This document shows, piece by piece, positions 55,513 to 63,463 of a DNA stretch of 64,000 nt (position 1 is the stretch's first letter; the number at the start of each line of letters is the position of its first letter). This DNA comes from DATBVX01 sp963696675 (GTDB lineage: Bacteria > Pseudomonadota > Gammaproteobacteria > Steroidobacterales > Steroidobacteraceae). The notes below the pieces were generated by a model, which was not told where the DNA came from, ran no database searches, and saw only the letters and a program-made list of their open reading frames with translations. Made by a program: the position numbers and the translations under genes. The stretch is taken from positions 62,001-126,000 of the forward strand of contig CAVOLM010000021.1 of NCBI GenBank assembly GCA_963696675.1. Direction: 5' to 3'.

Positions 55513-56407
55513 ACGCGGTCGCCGTCACTGCCGCTTTTGCTGGCCGCGTGGTGCACAACGAGCCGATGTCGCGTCACACCTCGTGGCACGTCGGCGGTCC
55601 TGCAGAGACCTATTTCGAGCCGCGCGATGCCGACGACCTCGCAGCATTCCTGCGCGCTTTGCCGCGGGACGTCCCGGTGCACTGGATCGGTCTCGGCAGC
55701 AACGTGCTGGTGCGCGACGGCGGGCTGCGCGGTGTCGTGATCTCGATGCACGGCACACTGGATGGGCTCGAGCGCCTGACCGAAACACAAGTGTGGTGTG
55801 AAGCGGGTGTCGCCTGCGCCCGCATCGCGAAGCAATGCGTGAAGTGGGGCCTCGGCCCCGCGGAGTTCTTTGCGGGCATTCCCGGCACGCTGGGTGGCGC
55901 GCTCGCCATGAATGCGGGCGCGTTCGGCGGTGAAACCTGGCGGCATGTGCTCGAGGTCGAGACCATCGATCGCCAGGGCGTCAGCGACGCAAGCGTCCAG
56001 CGAGCGAGTTCCGCGTCGGCTATCGCAGTGTCGTTGCGCCCGGCGATGAGGGTTACCTCGCCGCGCGGCTCGTGTTCGAACACCGCCCCGAAGCGCACCA
56101 GGACGAAATCCGCGACCTGCTCGCGCGACGCAAGCAATCACAGCCGATCGGTGCATGGAGCGGCGGTTCGACGTTCACCAATCCGCAAGGCGATCACGCC
56201 GCGCGGCTCATCGACTCGGCTGGCCTCAAGGGCTATCGCATCGGTGGTGCGTCGGTATCGACCAAGCACGCCAACTTCTTCATCAACGAGGGCGAGGCGA
56301 CGGCTCGCGATCTCGAGGAGCTGATCAGGCACGTGCAGCGCACCGTCGAGCAGCTGCACGGCGTGCACCTCGAGCCCGAGGTGCGCATCATGGGAGAGCC
56401 CGCTTGA
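55509..56407 (+). CDS. murB: UDP-N-acetylenolpyruvoylglucosamine reductase MurB (frameshifted)
   Basis: FAD enzyme completing UDP-MurNAc. GTG start at 55509. NEPMSRHTSWHVGGPAETYF, VHWIGLGSNVLVRDGGLRGV (FAD), EFFAGIPGTLGGALAMNAGA, then REFRVGYRS-type ASEFRVGYRSVVAP (active-site Arg/Tyr), IGAWSGGSTFTNPQGDHAAR (catalytic Ser) and GGASVSTKHANFFINEGEAT. A missing base after 55987, or a two-base insertion there, restores 299 aa. Stop overlaps the ddl TTG start. Confidence 0.93.
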
Positions 56408-57370
56408 GCGCGAGCCGTAGCGCCGATGCACGCGGGGCGGACCGCATAGCGGATGCACGTGCCTTCGGCCGCGTCGCCGTGCTGATGGGCGGCACTTCCT
56501 CGGAGCGCGAAGTGTCGCTCGATTCCGGGCGCAACGTTCTCGAGGCGCTCAAATCGCGCGGTGTCGATGCGCACGCCGTCGACGGCATTCCGGCTCTCAT
56601 CGAAGCGCTCCTCGCGCGCCGCTTCGATCGCGTCTTCAACATCCTGCACGGTGGCGACGGCGAGGACGGCGTGCTGCAGGGCCTGCTCGACGCCTTGAAG
56701 GTGCCGTACACCGGGTCCGGCGTGCTGGGTTCGGCACTGTCGCTCGACAAGATCCGCACCAAGCAGGTCTGGCTCGCGCTCGATCTGCCCACTCCGCGTT
56801 ACGCGCGCCTGCGAGCGCGGTGGCGATGTGGAGAAGGCTGCGCGTTCGATCGGCTTGCCGCTGATCGTCAAGCCCTCGCTCGAGGGCTCGAGCGTCGGCG
56901 TGAGTCGAGTGTTCAAGCCCGGCGACCTGCCGCGTGCCGTCGAGCTTGCCGCCCGCTATCCAGGCGAGCTGCTGATCGAGCAGCTGATCGAGGGTGGGGA
57001 GTACACCGTCGCAGTCCTCGAAGCGCAAGCGCTTCCCTCGATCCGGATCGTGCCGAAGGGCGAGTACTACGACTATCACGCCAAGTACGTCGCCGAGGAC
57101 ACGCAATACCTCTGTCCGGGACTGAAGGGCAGCGCTGAGAAGGAAATTCAGGCTCTCGCTCTCGCTGCGTTCAAGGCGGCCGGCTGCTCGGGCTGGGGCC
57201 GCGTCGATCTCATGCGCGATGAGCGAGGCCAGAACTTCCTGCTCGAGGTCAACACGGCACCCGGCATGACCAGCCACTCGCTGGTGCCCAAGGCGGCGCG
57301 TGCCGTCGGTATCGACTTCGAGACGCTGGTGTGGCGGATCCTCGAGTCGAGCTTTCGAGGGCAGGACTGA
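56404..57370 (+). CDS. ddl: D-alanine--D-alanine ligase (frameshifted)
   Basis: Makes the D-Ala-D-Ala dipeptide for MurF. Starts with TTG at 56404 overlapping the murB stop. RVAVLMGGTSSEREVSLDSG, VFNILHGGDGEDGVLQGLLD, YTGSGVLGSALSLDKIRTKQ, PLIVKPSLEGSSVGVSRVFK, GWGRVDLMRDERGQNFLLEV and NTAPGMTSHSLVPKAARAVG (ATP-grasp metal ligands). Extra C at 56818 after Ala GCG; corrected length is 321 aa. ftsQ begins three bases after the stop. Confidence 0.95.
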
Positions 57371-57373
57371 GCC

Positions 57374-58185
57374 ATGCTGACCCTCAGGAAGCGCAATCGG
57401 CGCCGGCTCCCGCAACGCGAGTGGCGGATGCCCGCGATCGACTGGCGGCGCATCAGCGCGGCGCTGGCGTTTTTCGGTCTCGCGGCGGCCCTCGCCTACG
57501 GCTGATGCTCGCGCTCGATCAGCCGATCCATGTCGTCTCAGTCGAAGGCAAGTTCCAGCGCGTCTCTCCGGTGCAGGTCGAGCAAGCGGTCACGCACGGC
57601 CTGCGTGACGGGTTCATGTCCGTGGATCTGGAGAAGGTCCGCCACCGCGTCGAAGAGCTGCCCTGGGTCGATCAGGCGCGGTGTGCAGCGCCGCTGGCCG
57701 GACGGCCTGCGTGTCGAGATCACCGAGCAGGTGGCGGCGGCGCGCTGGGGCGATGCGGGCCTGCTCAATACGCGCGGCGAACTGTTCCTCGCGCAACGCG
57801 CGCCACGTGCCGCCGGAGCTGCCGCAGCTCATAGGACCCACGGGCAGCGAAGTCGCAGGTCGCGCAGCGCTACCTGTCCGCGCAGGGGCGCTGCTCGAAT
57901 GCGGTCTGCGTCTCGCAGCGTGCGGCTCGATGAGCGCGGCGCGTGGGAACTCGAGCTGGCAACGGCGTGCAGCGTGCGGCTCGGCCGCCGGCAGGTCGAC
58001 GACCGCTTCGATCGCTTCATCCGGCAGCCGTGCCCGACCGTTGCCGGGCGCGCCGAAGAGATCACCTACGTCGACATGCGCTACACCAATGGCTTCGCGT
58101 CGGCTGGAAGCGCGGCGGCGTCGCAAAAACCGACGAGCTCGCCGAACCCAGGCCGGCCACACCTTCGGCCCACTTCACCGCATGA
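57374..58185 (+). CDS. ftsQ: Cell division protein FtsQ (eleven indels)
   Basis: Bitopic division protein with a POTRA domain. Visible pieces: basic N-terminus and membrane helix (ISAALAFFGLAAALAYG), the POTRA part LALDQPIHVVSVEGKFQRVS, VDLEKVRHRVEELPWVDQAR, the FtsQ signature after correction (QRRWPDGLRVEITEQVAAAR), ELFLANARHVPPELPQLIGP, and VDMRYTNGFAVGWKRGGVAK. By my reconstruction there are insertions at 57682, 57794, 57855, 57973 and 58036, and losses after 57501, 57890, 57916, 57960, 58023 and 58098. All fall at third codon positions, and the result is 270 aa. Confidence 0.88.
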
Positions 58186-58200
58186 GGAAACCGACTGCCG

Positions 58201-59439
58201 ATGTCCCGAAAGCTCTGAACGAAATCTGATCGTCGGCCTCGACATCGGCACCTCGAAGGTGGTGGCGATCGTCGGCGAGATGGCGACCGACGGCAGCGAT
58301 CGAGGTCATCGGCATCGGCTCGCATCCTTCGCGCGGCCTGAAGAAGGGCGTGGTCGTCAACATCGAATCGACCGTGCAGTCGATCCAGCGCGCGGTCGAG
58401 GAAGCCGAGCTGATGGCCGGCTGCGAGATCCACTCGGTGTACGCCGGCATCGCCGGCAGCCACGTGCGCAGCCTGAACTCGCACGGCATCGTCGCGATCC
58501 GCGACAAGGAAGTGACCGCAGGCGACGTCGATCGCGTGATCGACGCGGCGCGGGCCGTGGCGATCCCGGCCGACCAGAAGATCCTGCACGTCCTGCCGCA
58601 GGAATTCATCATCGACAACCAGGAAGGCATCCGCGAGCCGATCGGCATGTCCGGCGTGCGCCTCGAGGCCAAGGTGCACATCGTCACCGGCGCGGACAGC
58701 GCCGCGCAGAACATCGTCAAGTGCGTGCAGCGCTGCGGCCTGGAGGTCGAGGACATCGTGCTCGAGCAGCTGGCCTCGAGCTACGCGGTGCTGACCGACG
58801 ACGAGAAGGAGCTCGGCGTGTGCCTGGTCGACATCGGCGGCGGCACGACCGACATCGCGGTGTTCTCGGACGGCGCGATCCGCCACACGGCCGTGATCCC
58901 GATCGCCGGCGACCAGGTCACCAACGACATCGCGGTGACGCTGCGCACGCCGACGCAGTACGCCGAGGAAATCAAGATCAGCTACGCCTGCGCGCTGTCG
59001 CAGCTCGCGAATCCCGACGAGACCATCGAGGTGCCGAGCGTCGGGCGATCGGCCGCCGCGACGCCTCGCGCGCCAGACGCTCGCCGAGGTCGTCGAGCCG
59101 CGCTACGAGGAGCTCTTCGGCCTGGTGCGCGAGGAGCTGCGGCGCTCCGGCTTCGAGGAAGTGATCGCCGCCGGCATCGTGCTCACCGGCGGCAGCGCCA
59201 AGATGGAAGGCGCCATCGAGCTCGCCGAGGAGGTCTTCCACATGCCGGTGCGGCTCGGCCTGCCGCAGCACGTCACGGGCCTGGTCGACGTCGTGCGCAA
59301 TCCGATCCATTCGACCGGCGTCGGGCTGCTGCTGTACGCGCGCGCCAATGTGCACGGCGCGCTGCGCGAGAAGCCGATTTATGGGGGCGTGAAGAGTATG
59401 GTCGATCGAATGAAGGCTTGGTTTCAGGGGAATTTCTGA
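58201..59439 (+). CDS. ftsA: Cell division protein FtsA (three frameshifts)
   Basis: Actin-like ATPase that anchors FtsZ to the membrane. NLIVGLDIGTSKVVAIVGEM (phosphate 1), GSHPSRGLKKG in the reading after correction, VDIGGGTTDIAVFSDGAIRH (phosphate 2), YACALSQLANPDETIEVPSV, AAGIVLTGGSAKMEGAIELA (adenosine) and the C-terminal amphipathic membrane helix SMVDRMKAWFQGNF. Extra bases at 58213, 58298 and 59046; corrected length is 411 aa. As written the first frame ends after five codons. Confidence 0.93.
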
Positions 59440-59522
59440 TGGGCCGAAAGGTTAGGCGCGTCAAGCGCAAAAAGCCTCGGGAGAAGTCTCGAGCGACATC
59501 TCATGAGAAGAGGAGAGCGCTC

Positions 59523-60708
59523 ATGTTCGAGTTGATGGACACCGACAGCCAAAGCGCAGTCATCAAGGTCGTCGGCGTCGGCGGCGGCGGCGGCAACGCC
59601 GTCACGCACATGGTCAACTCCGGCATCGAGGGCGTGGACTTCATCTGCATCAACACCGATGCGCAGGCGCTCAAGCACTCCAAGGTGAAGACGCTCCTGC
59701 AGATCGGCTGCAACATCACCAAGGGTCTCGGCGCCGGCGCGGATCCGGAGGTCGGCCGCCAGGCCGCGATGGAGGATCGCGACCGCATCATCGAGATGAT
59801 CGACGGCTGCCGACATGCTGTTCATCACCGCCGGCATGGGCGGTGGCACCGGCACGGGCGCGGCGCCGGTCGTGGCGCAGTCGCGCAAGGAGCTCGGCAT
59901 CCTGACGGTCGCCGTGGTGACCAAGCCCTTCGAGATGGAAGGCAACAAGCGCATGCTGGTCGCCGACCAGGGCATCGCCGAGCTCGGCAAGTACGTGCGA
60001 TTCGCTGATCACGATCCCGAACCAGAAGCTGCTGACGGTGCTCGGCGAGCGACACGACGCTGCTCGATGCGTTCAAGGCGGCGAACCAGGTGCTGCAGGG
60101 CGCGGTGCAGGGCATCGCCGAGCTGATCACGCGCCCGGGCCTGATCAACGTCGACTTCGCCGACGTGCGCACCGTGATGTCCGAGACCGGCATGGCGATG
60201 ATGGGCTCGGGGCCGGCGAGCGGCGAGAATCGCGCGCGCGAGGCGGCCGAGGCCGCGATCTCGAGCCCGCTGCTCGAGGACGTCAACCTCTCCGGCGCGC
60301 ACGGCATGCTGGTCAACGTCACCGCCGGCATGGACCTGTCGCATCGGCGAGTTCGAGATCGTCGGCGACACGGTCAAGCAGTTCGCCTCGGACGACGCCA
60401 CCGTCGTGGTCGGCACCGTGATCGATCCGGAGATGACGGACCAGATCCGCGTCACGGTCGTCGCGACCGGCCTCGGCCGTCCTACCGTCAGGCACCAGCA
60501 GCAGCACCAGCATCAACCGGCCGCCGCGCAGCCGCAGATGCGGGTCGTTCAGCAACGCGCGCGCGCGCCGCTCACGGGTGCGGACTACGCGGCGCTCGAC
60601 AAGCCTACCGTGCAGCGCCAGCGGGCGGTGGGCGACGGCATGCGGGCGGACATGAACAGCGAGGATCTGCTCGACATCCCGGCGTTCCTGCGCCGCCAGG
60701 CCGATTGA
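59523..60708 (+). CDS. ftsZ: Cell division protein FtsZ (four frameshifts)
   Basis: Tubulin-like GTPase forming the division ring. IKVVGVGGGGGNAVTHMVNS, the tubulin signature ITAGMGGGTGTGAAPVVAQS, NQKLLTVLG and DSLITIPN after correction, T7-loop region VDFADVRTVMSETGMAMMGS, a Q-rich linker (HQQQHQHQPAAAQPQ) and the conserved tail EDLLDIPAFLRRQAD that binds FtsA/ZipA. Extra bases at 59808, 59998, 60047 and 60342; corrected length is 393 aa. The start at 59523 follows AGAGGAGAG; an in-frame ATG at 59439 would add a basic 28-residue leader. Confidence 0.95.
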
Positions 60709-60787
60709 GATGGACGGGTGTGAACTTGTCGTGAACGACAGGCGCCGCTTGAGCGAGGCCGGGGAGGCAGAAACTTAAGCTCCAGAA

Positions 60788-60816
60788 TTGGCGGACTTTT
60801 TGACCTGTGGTACGGT
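60788..60816 (+). promoter_or_regulatory. Probable sigma-70 promoter of lpxC
   Basis: TTGGCG (60788-60793), 17-base spacer, TACGGT (60811-60816) preceded by TGG (extended -10), in the 217-bp ftsZ-lpxC gap. No terminator is obvious before it; the rest of the gap shows no gene. Confidence 0.5.
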
Positions 60817-60925
60817 AGCGCCCCTTTTTAAGTCAAAGGCGGGGTCGGCTCTGGGGCGCGTCGACCGCAATGCGATGGCCCGGGCGTACAGGCGTCCGGC
60901 CAACGGCCGCCGTGTCGAAGCGGGC

Positions 60926-61839
60926 ATGCTCAAACAACGAACCCTCAAGAACAGTCATTCGCGCCACCGGCGTCGGCCTGCACACCGGCGAGAAGGTCCT
61001 CATGACCTTGCGGCCGGCGCCCGCCAACGTCGGCATCGTGTTCCGTCGCACCGATCTCGACCCGCCGGTCGACATCCGGGCGCACGCCGAGAACGTCGGC
61101 GAGACGACGCTCGGCACCACGCTCGTCAAGGACGGCATCAAGGTCTCCACCGTCGAGCACCTGCTGTCGGCGTTCGCGGGTCTCGGCATCGACAATGCCT
61201 TCGTCGAGGTGAGCGCTCCCGAAGTGCCGATCATGGATGGCAGCGCCGGCCCGTTCGTGTTCCTGCTGCAGTCCGCCGGGATCGAGGAGCAGAGCACGCC
61301 CAAGCGCTTCGTGCGCATCAAGAAGACGCGTGCGCGTCGAGGACGGCGACAAGTGGGCGCGCTTCGATCCCTACGACGGCTTCAAGGTGAACTTCGAGAT
61401 CGAGTTCAATCACCCGATCTTCAAGAAGCGCTCCCAGGTCGCTTCGATGGATTTCTCCACGACCTCGTTCCTGAAGGAAGTCAGCCGCGCGCGCACCTTC
61501 GGGTTCATGCGCGACCTCGAGACGCTGCGCTCGCGCAATCTCGCGCTCGGCGGCACGCTGGACAACGCCATCGTGCTCGATGACTTCCGCGTCCTGAACG
61601 AGGACGGCCTGCGCTACGAGGACGAATTCGTCAAGCACAAGATCCTCGACGCGATCGGCGATCTGTACCTGCTGGGCCATAGCCTCATCGGCGAGTTCAG
61701 CGGCTTCAAGTCCGGCCACGCGCTGAACAATCGGCTGCTGCGCACGCTGGTCGCCAACACGGAAGCCTGGGAAGAAGTGACGTTCGAAACCGCAGCGGAT
61801 GCGCCCATTTCTTTCGTCAGCGCGGCAGCGACCGCGTGA
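60926..61839 (+). CDS. lpxC: UDP-3-O-acyl-N-acetylglucosamine deacetylase LpxC (two frameshifts)
   Basis: Zinc enzyme, committed step of lipid A synthesis. MLKQRTLKN then VIRATGVGLHTGEKV after correction, VEHLLSAFAGLGIDNAFVEV (zinc His), PIMDGSAGPFVFLLQSAGIE, DFSTTSFLKEVSRARTFGFM, LRYEDEFVKHKILDAIGDLY (zinc HxxxD) and GHSLIGEFSGFKSGHALNNR (catalytic His). Extra bases at 60953 and 61329; corrected length is 303 aa. Own promoter in the gap after ftsZ. Confidence 0.95.
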
Positions 61840-61877
61840 CGCTCAGTCAGCGCCAGCAGCGCGACCCGTTCTCCGGC

Positions 61878-62183
61878 TCACCGCGTCTCTGGCTGAACCT
61901 TCACTCGAATGCGTTCGATGGACGTTCCAGTCGTTCGCGCCAGTGCGTCGCGGACTCGCGGGATCTCGAATCGCAGGCGCGCACAGAACGCGGCGGAATC
62001 GACCCAGACGGTGAGTTCCTGCCCGCGCAACGCCGCCGCCGTGATGTGCTTCGCAAGAGGCTCGGCAAGTGCCGCACGCACGGATTCCTTGAGGGCGATC
62101 GCAGTTTTCGCGCGGCTCGACAAGTGCTGCAGGCGCGGGGCGCCGCCGCGGATGAGTTCACTTAATGAGCGCGGTTTGTGCAC
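61878..62183 (-). CDS. dciA: DciA-like DUF721 protein
   Basis: DUF721 protein related to DciA, the operator of the replicative helicase DnaB in bacteria lacking DnaC. 101 aa from GTG at 62183. PRSLSELIRGGAPRLQHLSS, then VRAALAEPLAKHITAAALRG and LTVWVDSAAFCARLRFEIPR, the KH-like fold. It sits on the minus strand between lpxC and secA as in Pseudomonas (family knowledge). A longer upstream reading to 62300 crosses the riboswitch region and is rejected. Confidence 0.8.
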   Translation of the reverse strand: MHKPRSLSELIRGGAPRLQHLSSRAKTAIALKESVRAALAEPLAKHITAAALRGQELTVWVDSAAFCARLRFEIPRVRDALARTTGTSIERIRVKVQPETR

Positions 62184-62264
62184 TGCGATATGGTAAGACT
62201 GAGAAGCAGTTGGGTATGGATTCCGTTGTCTTGCTGCGCTTGCTTGGGCATAGTCTATCTCGAC

Positions 62265-62345
62265 TGCAAAGGGCAAACTCACCGAAAGGTGAGGGCGCAA
62301 AGCTACCGGTCTAAGGCGTGAGCTATGACAGCGGGGTTGCCAGTT
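62265..62345 (+). promoter_or_regulatory. Cyclic di-GMP-I (GEMM) riboswitch
   Basis: The sequence has all conserved GEMM-I parts in order: GGGCAAACTC, a GAAA tetraloop in CACCGAAAGGTGAGGGCGCAA, AGCTACCGGTCTAAGG, and GAGCTATGACAGC followed by GGTTGCC. P1 pairs GGGCAA with TTGCC. It ends about 112 bases before the M23 peptidase start, in the same direction, so the ligand should control that gene and possibly secA. Confidence 0.93.
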
Positions 62346-62433
62346 TGAACAATTTTAACAATGACTTGCGACGCAGCCCGTGTGCTGTTCCGGCGACCAG
62401 GGTAGGGATTAGGGGAGCCGGTTCCCGAAGGAC

Positions 62434-62456
62434 CGACTGCTGTTTGGAGCAGGTCG
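62434..62456 (+). promoter_or_regulatory. Hairpin hiding the ribosome site of the M23 gene
   Basis: CGACTGCT (62434-62441) pairs with AGCAgGTCG (62448-62456, one bulged G). The GGAG of the ribosome site (62446-62449) is in the loop and stem, two bases before the start codon. A candidate expression platform for the riboswitch, controlling translation. Confidence 0.45.
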
Positions 62457-62457
62457 C

Positions 62458-63381
62458 ATGAATGTGATCATTTTCGATCGCCTGCGCGGGCAGGCTCGCG
62501 AGCTGAACCTTGCGCATCCGAAGGCGATTGCTGTCATCGCTCTCGGGGCAGTGGTGCTGCTCGGTGGAGCTTTTTTTGCTGGTCGCCACGTGGGCCTGCG
62601 CGATGCCGGAGTTCAGCCCGCGGCGCAGGTCGCGGAGTGGTCCAAGAAGCTCGCCACGCAACAGGCACAGGTCGCGGAGACGCGCCGCATCCTGCAGGAA
62701 CACATCGATGCCCTCGCGAAGCGCGTGGGTCAGATGAACGCGCACGTCATCCGCCTCGATGCACTCGGCCGTCGCCTCACGCAGATGGCCGACATCGACG
62801 AGCGCGAGTTCGATTTCGGCAACCCGCCGGCCCAGGGCGGACCGGAAGCCGATAGCCAGGGAGAAGCGGCACAGATTCCGGAGCTCACCGCGATGATCGA
62901 TGGCCTGTCGCGCCAGATGGATGATCGCGAAGTGGAACTCGGCGTGCTCGAGAACCTGATCCTGAGCCGCAACCTCAACGAGCAGATCAAGCCCAAGGGT
63001 CGTCCGGTGACGGACGGCTGGATCTCTTCCTACTTCGGTTCCCGTTCCGACCCCTTCACCGGTTACACGGCCGTTCACAAGGGCGTGGACTTTGCCGGAC
63101 GCTCCGGAGCACAGGTGGTCGCTGTGGCCACTGGTGTCGTGACCTGGTCACGCGAGCGCTTTGGCTACGGCAAGATGGTCGAGATCAATCACGGTAATGG
63201 CTTCGTCACGCGCTACGCACACAACGAGCGCAACCTCGTGTCGGTCGGCGAGACCGTTCAAAAGGGCCAGCCGATCGCGCTGATGGGTTCGACAGGCCGC
63301 GCCACCGGACCGAACCTGCATTTCGAAGTGCTCCGCAACGGCCGCCAGGTCAATCCGCTGCAGTTCGTCGGCGGACGCTAA
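62458..63381 (+). CDS. M23 family peptidoglycan endopeptidase-like protein
   Basis: Membrane-anchored LytM-domain protein. 307 aa: cytoplasmic N-terminus, membrane helix AIAVIALGAVVLLGGAFFAG, periplasmic coiled coil (KKLATQQAQVAETRRILQEH), then the LytM domain VTDGWISSYFGSRSDPFTGY, HKGVDFAGRSGAQVVAVATG (zinc HxxxD), and TGRATGPNLHFEVLRNGRQV. The last motif has NLH where active enzymes have HLH, so one catalytic His is replaced by Asn and activity is in doubt. Preceded by a c-di-GMP riboswitch; upstream of secA. Confidence 0.93.
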   Translation: MNVIIFDRLRGQARELNLAHPKAIAVIALGAVVLLGGAFFAGRHVGLRDAGVQPAAQVAEWSKKLATQQAQVAETRRILQEHIDALAKRVGQMNAHVIRLDALGRRLTQMADIDEREFDFGNPPAQGGPEADSQGEAAQIPELTAMIDGLSRQMDDREVELGVLENLILSRNLNEQIKPKGRPVTDGWISSYFGSRSDPFTGYTAVHKGVDFAGRSGAQVVAVATGVVTWSRERFGYGKMVEINHGNGFVTRYAHNERNLVSVGETVQKGQPIALMGSTGRATGPNLHFEVLRNGRQVNPLQFVGGR

Positions 63382-63408
63382 CCTCCAGTACAATACGCGA
63401 CCTTTGAT

Positions 63409-63434
63409 TCTGGCCGGCCTCTGACCGGGGCCAG
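63409..63434 (+). terminator. Possible hairpin/attenuator before secA
   Basis: CTGGCC near 63410 pairs with GGCCAG near 63428-63433, followed by GCCTTTGTATT. Weak T-tract; may end M23 transcripts or structure the secA leader. A TACAAT at 63389-63394 could be a secA -10 element. Confidence 0.35.
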
Positions 63435-63463
63435 GCCTTTGTATTGCTGAAGGAAATTCGATC

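Noticed and set aside
54954..56324. MurC-MurB fusion protein
   Set aside because: The open frame joins the murC end and murB only because of an extra G at 55479. Removing it gives a murC stop at 55512 overlapping the murB GTG, like other junctions.
59439..59522. 28-residue basic N-terminal extension of FtsZ
   Set aside because: In frame and with a start overlapping the ftsA stop, but a strong AGAGGAGAG ribosome site directly precedes the ATG at 59523, where the family's N-terminus begins.
4428..61329. Programmed +1 frameshifting or a recoded genetic system
   Set aside because: No shared slippery sequence, stop codon or downstream structure. Both insertions and losses occur, up to eleven in one gene, and clean genes of equal importance (mraY, murD, murE) lie between. 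Artefact at polymorphic third positions explains all of it.
62184..62300. N-terminal extension of the DciA-like protein
   Set aside because: It would translate the complement of the c-di-GMP riboswitch; GTG at 62183 fits the DUF721 start.
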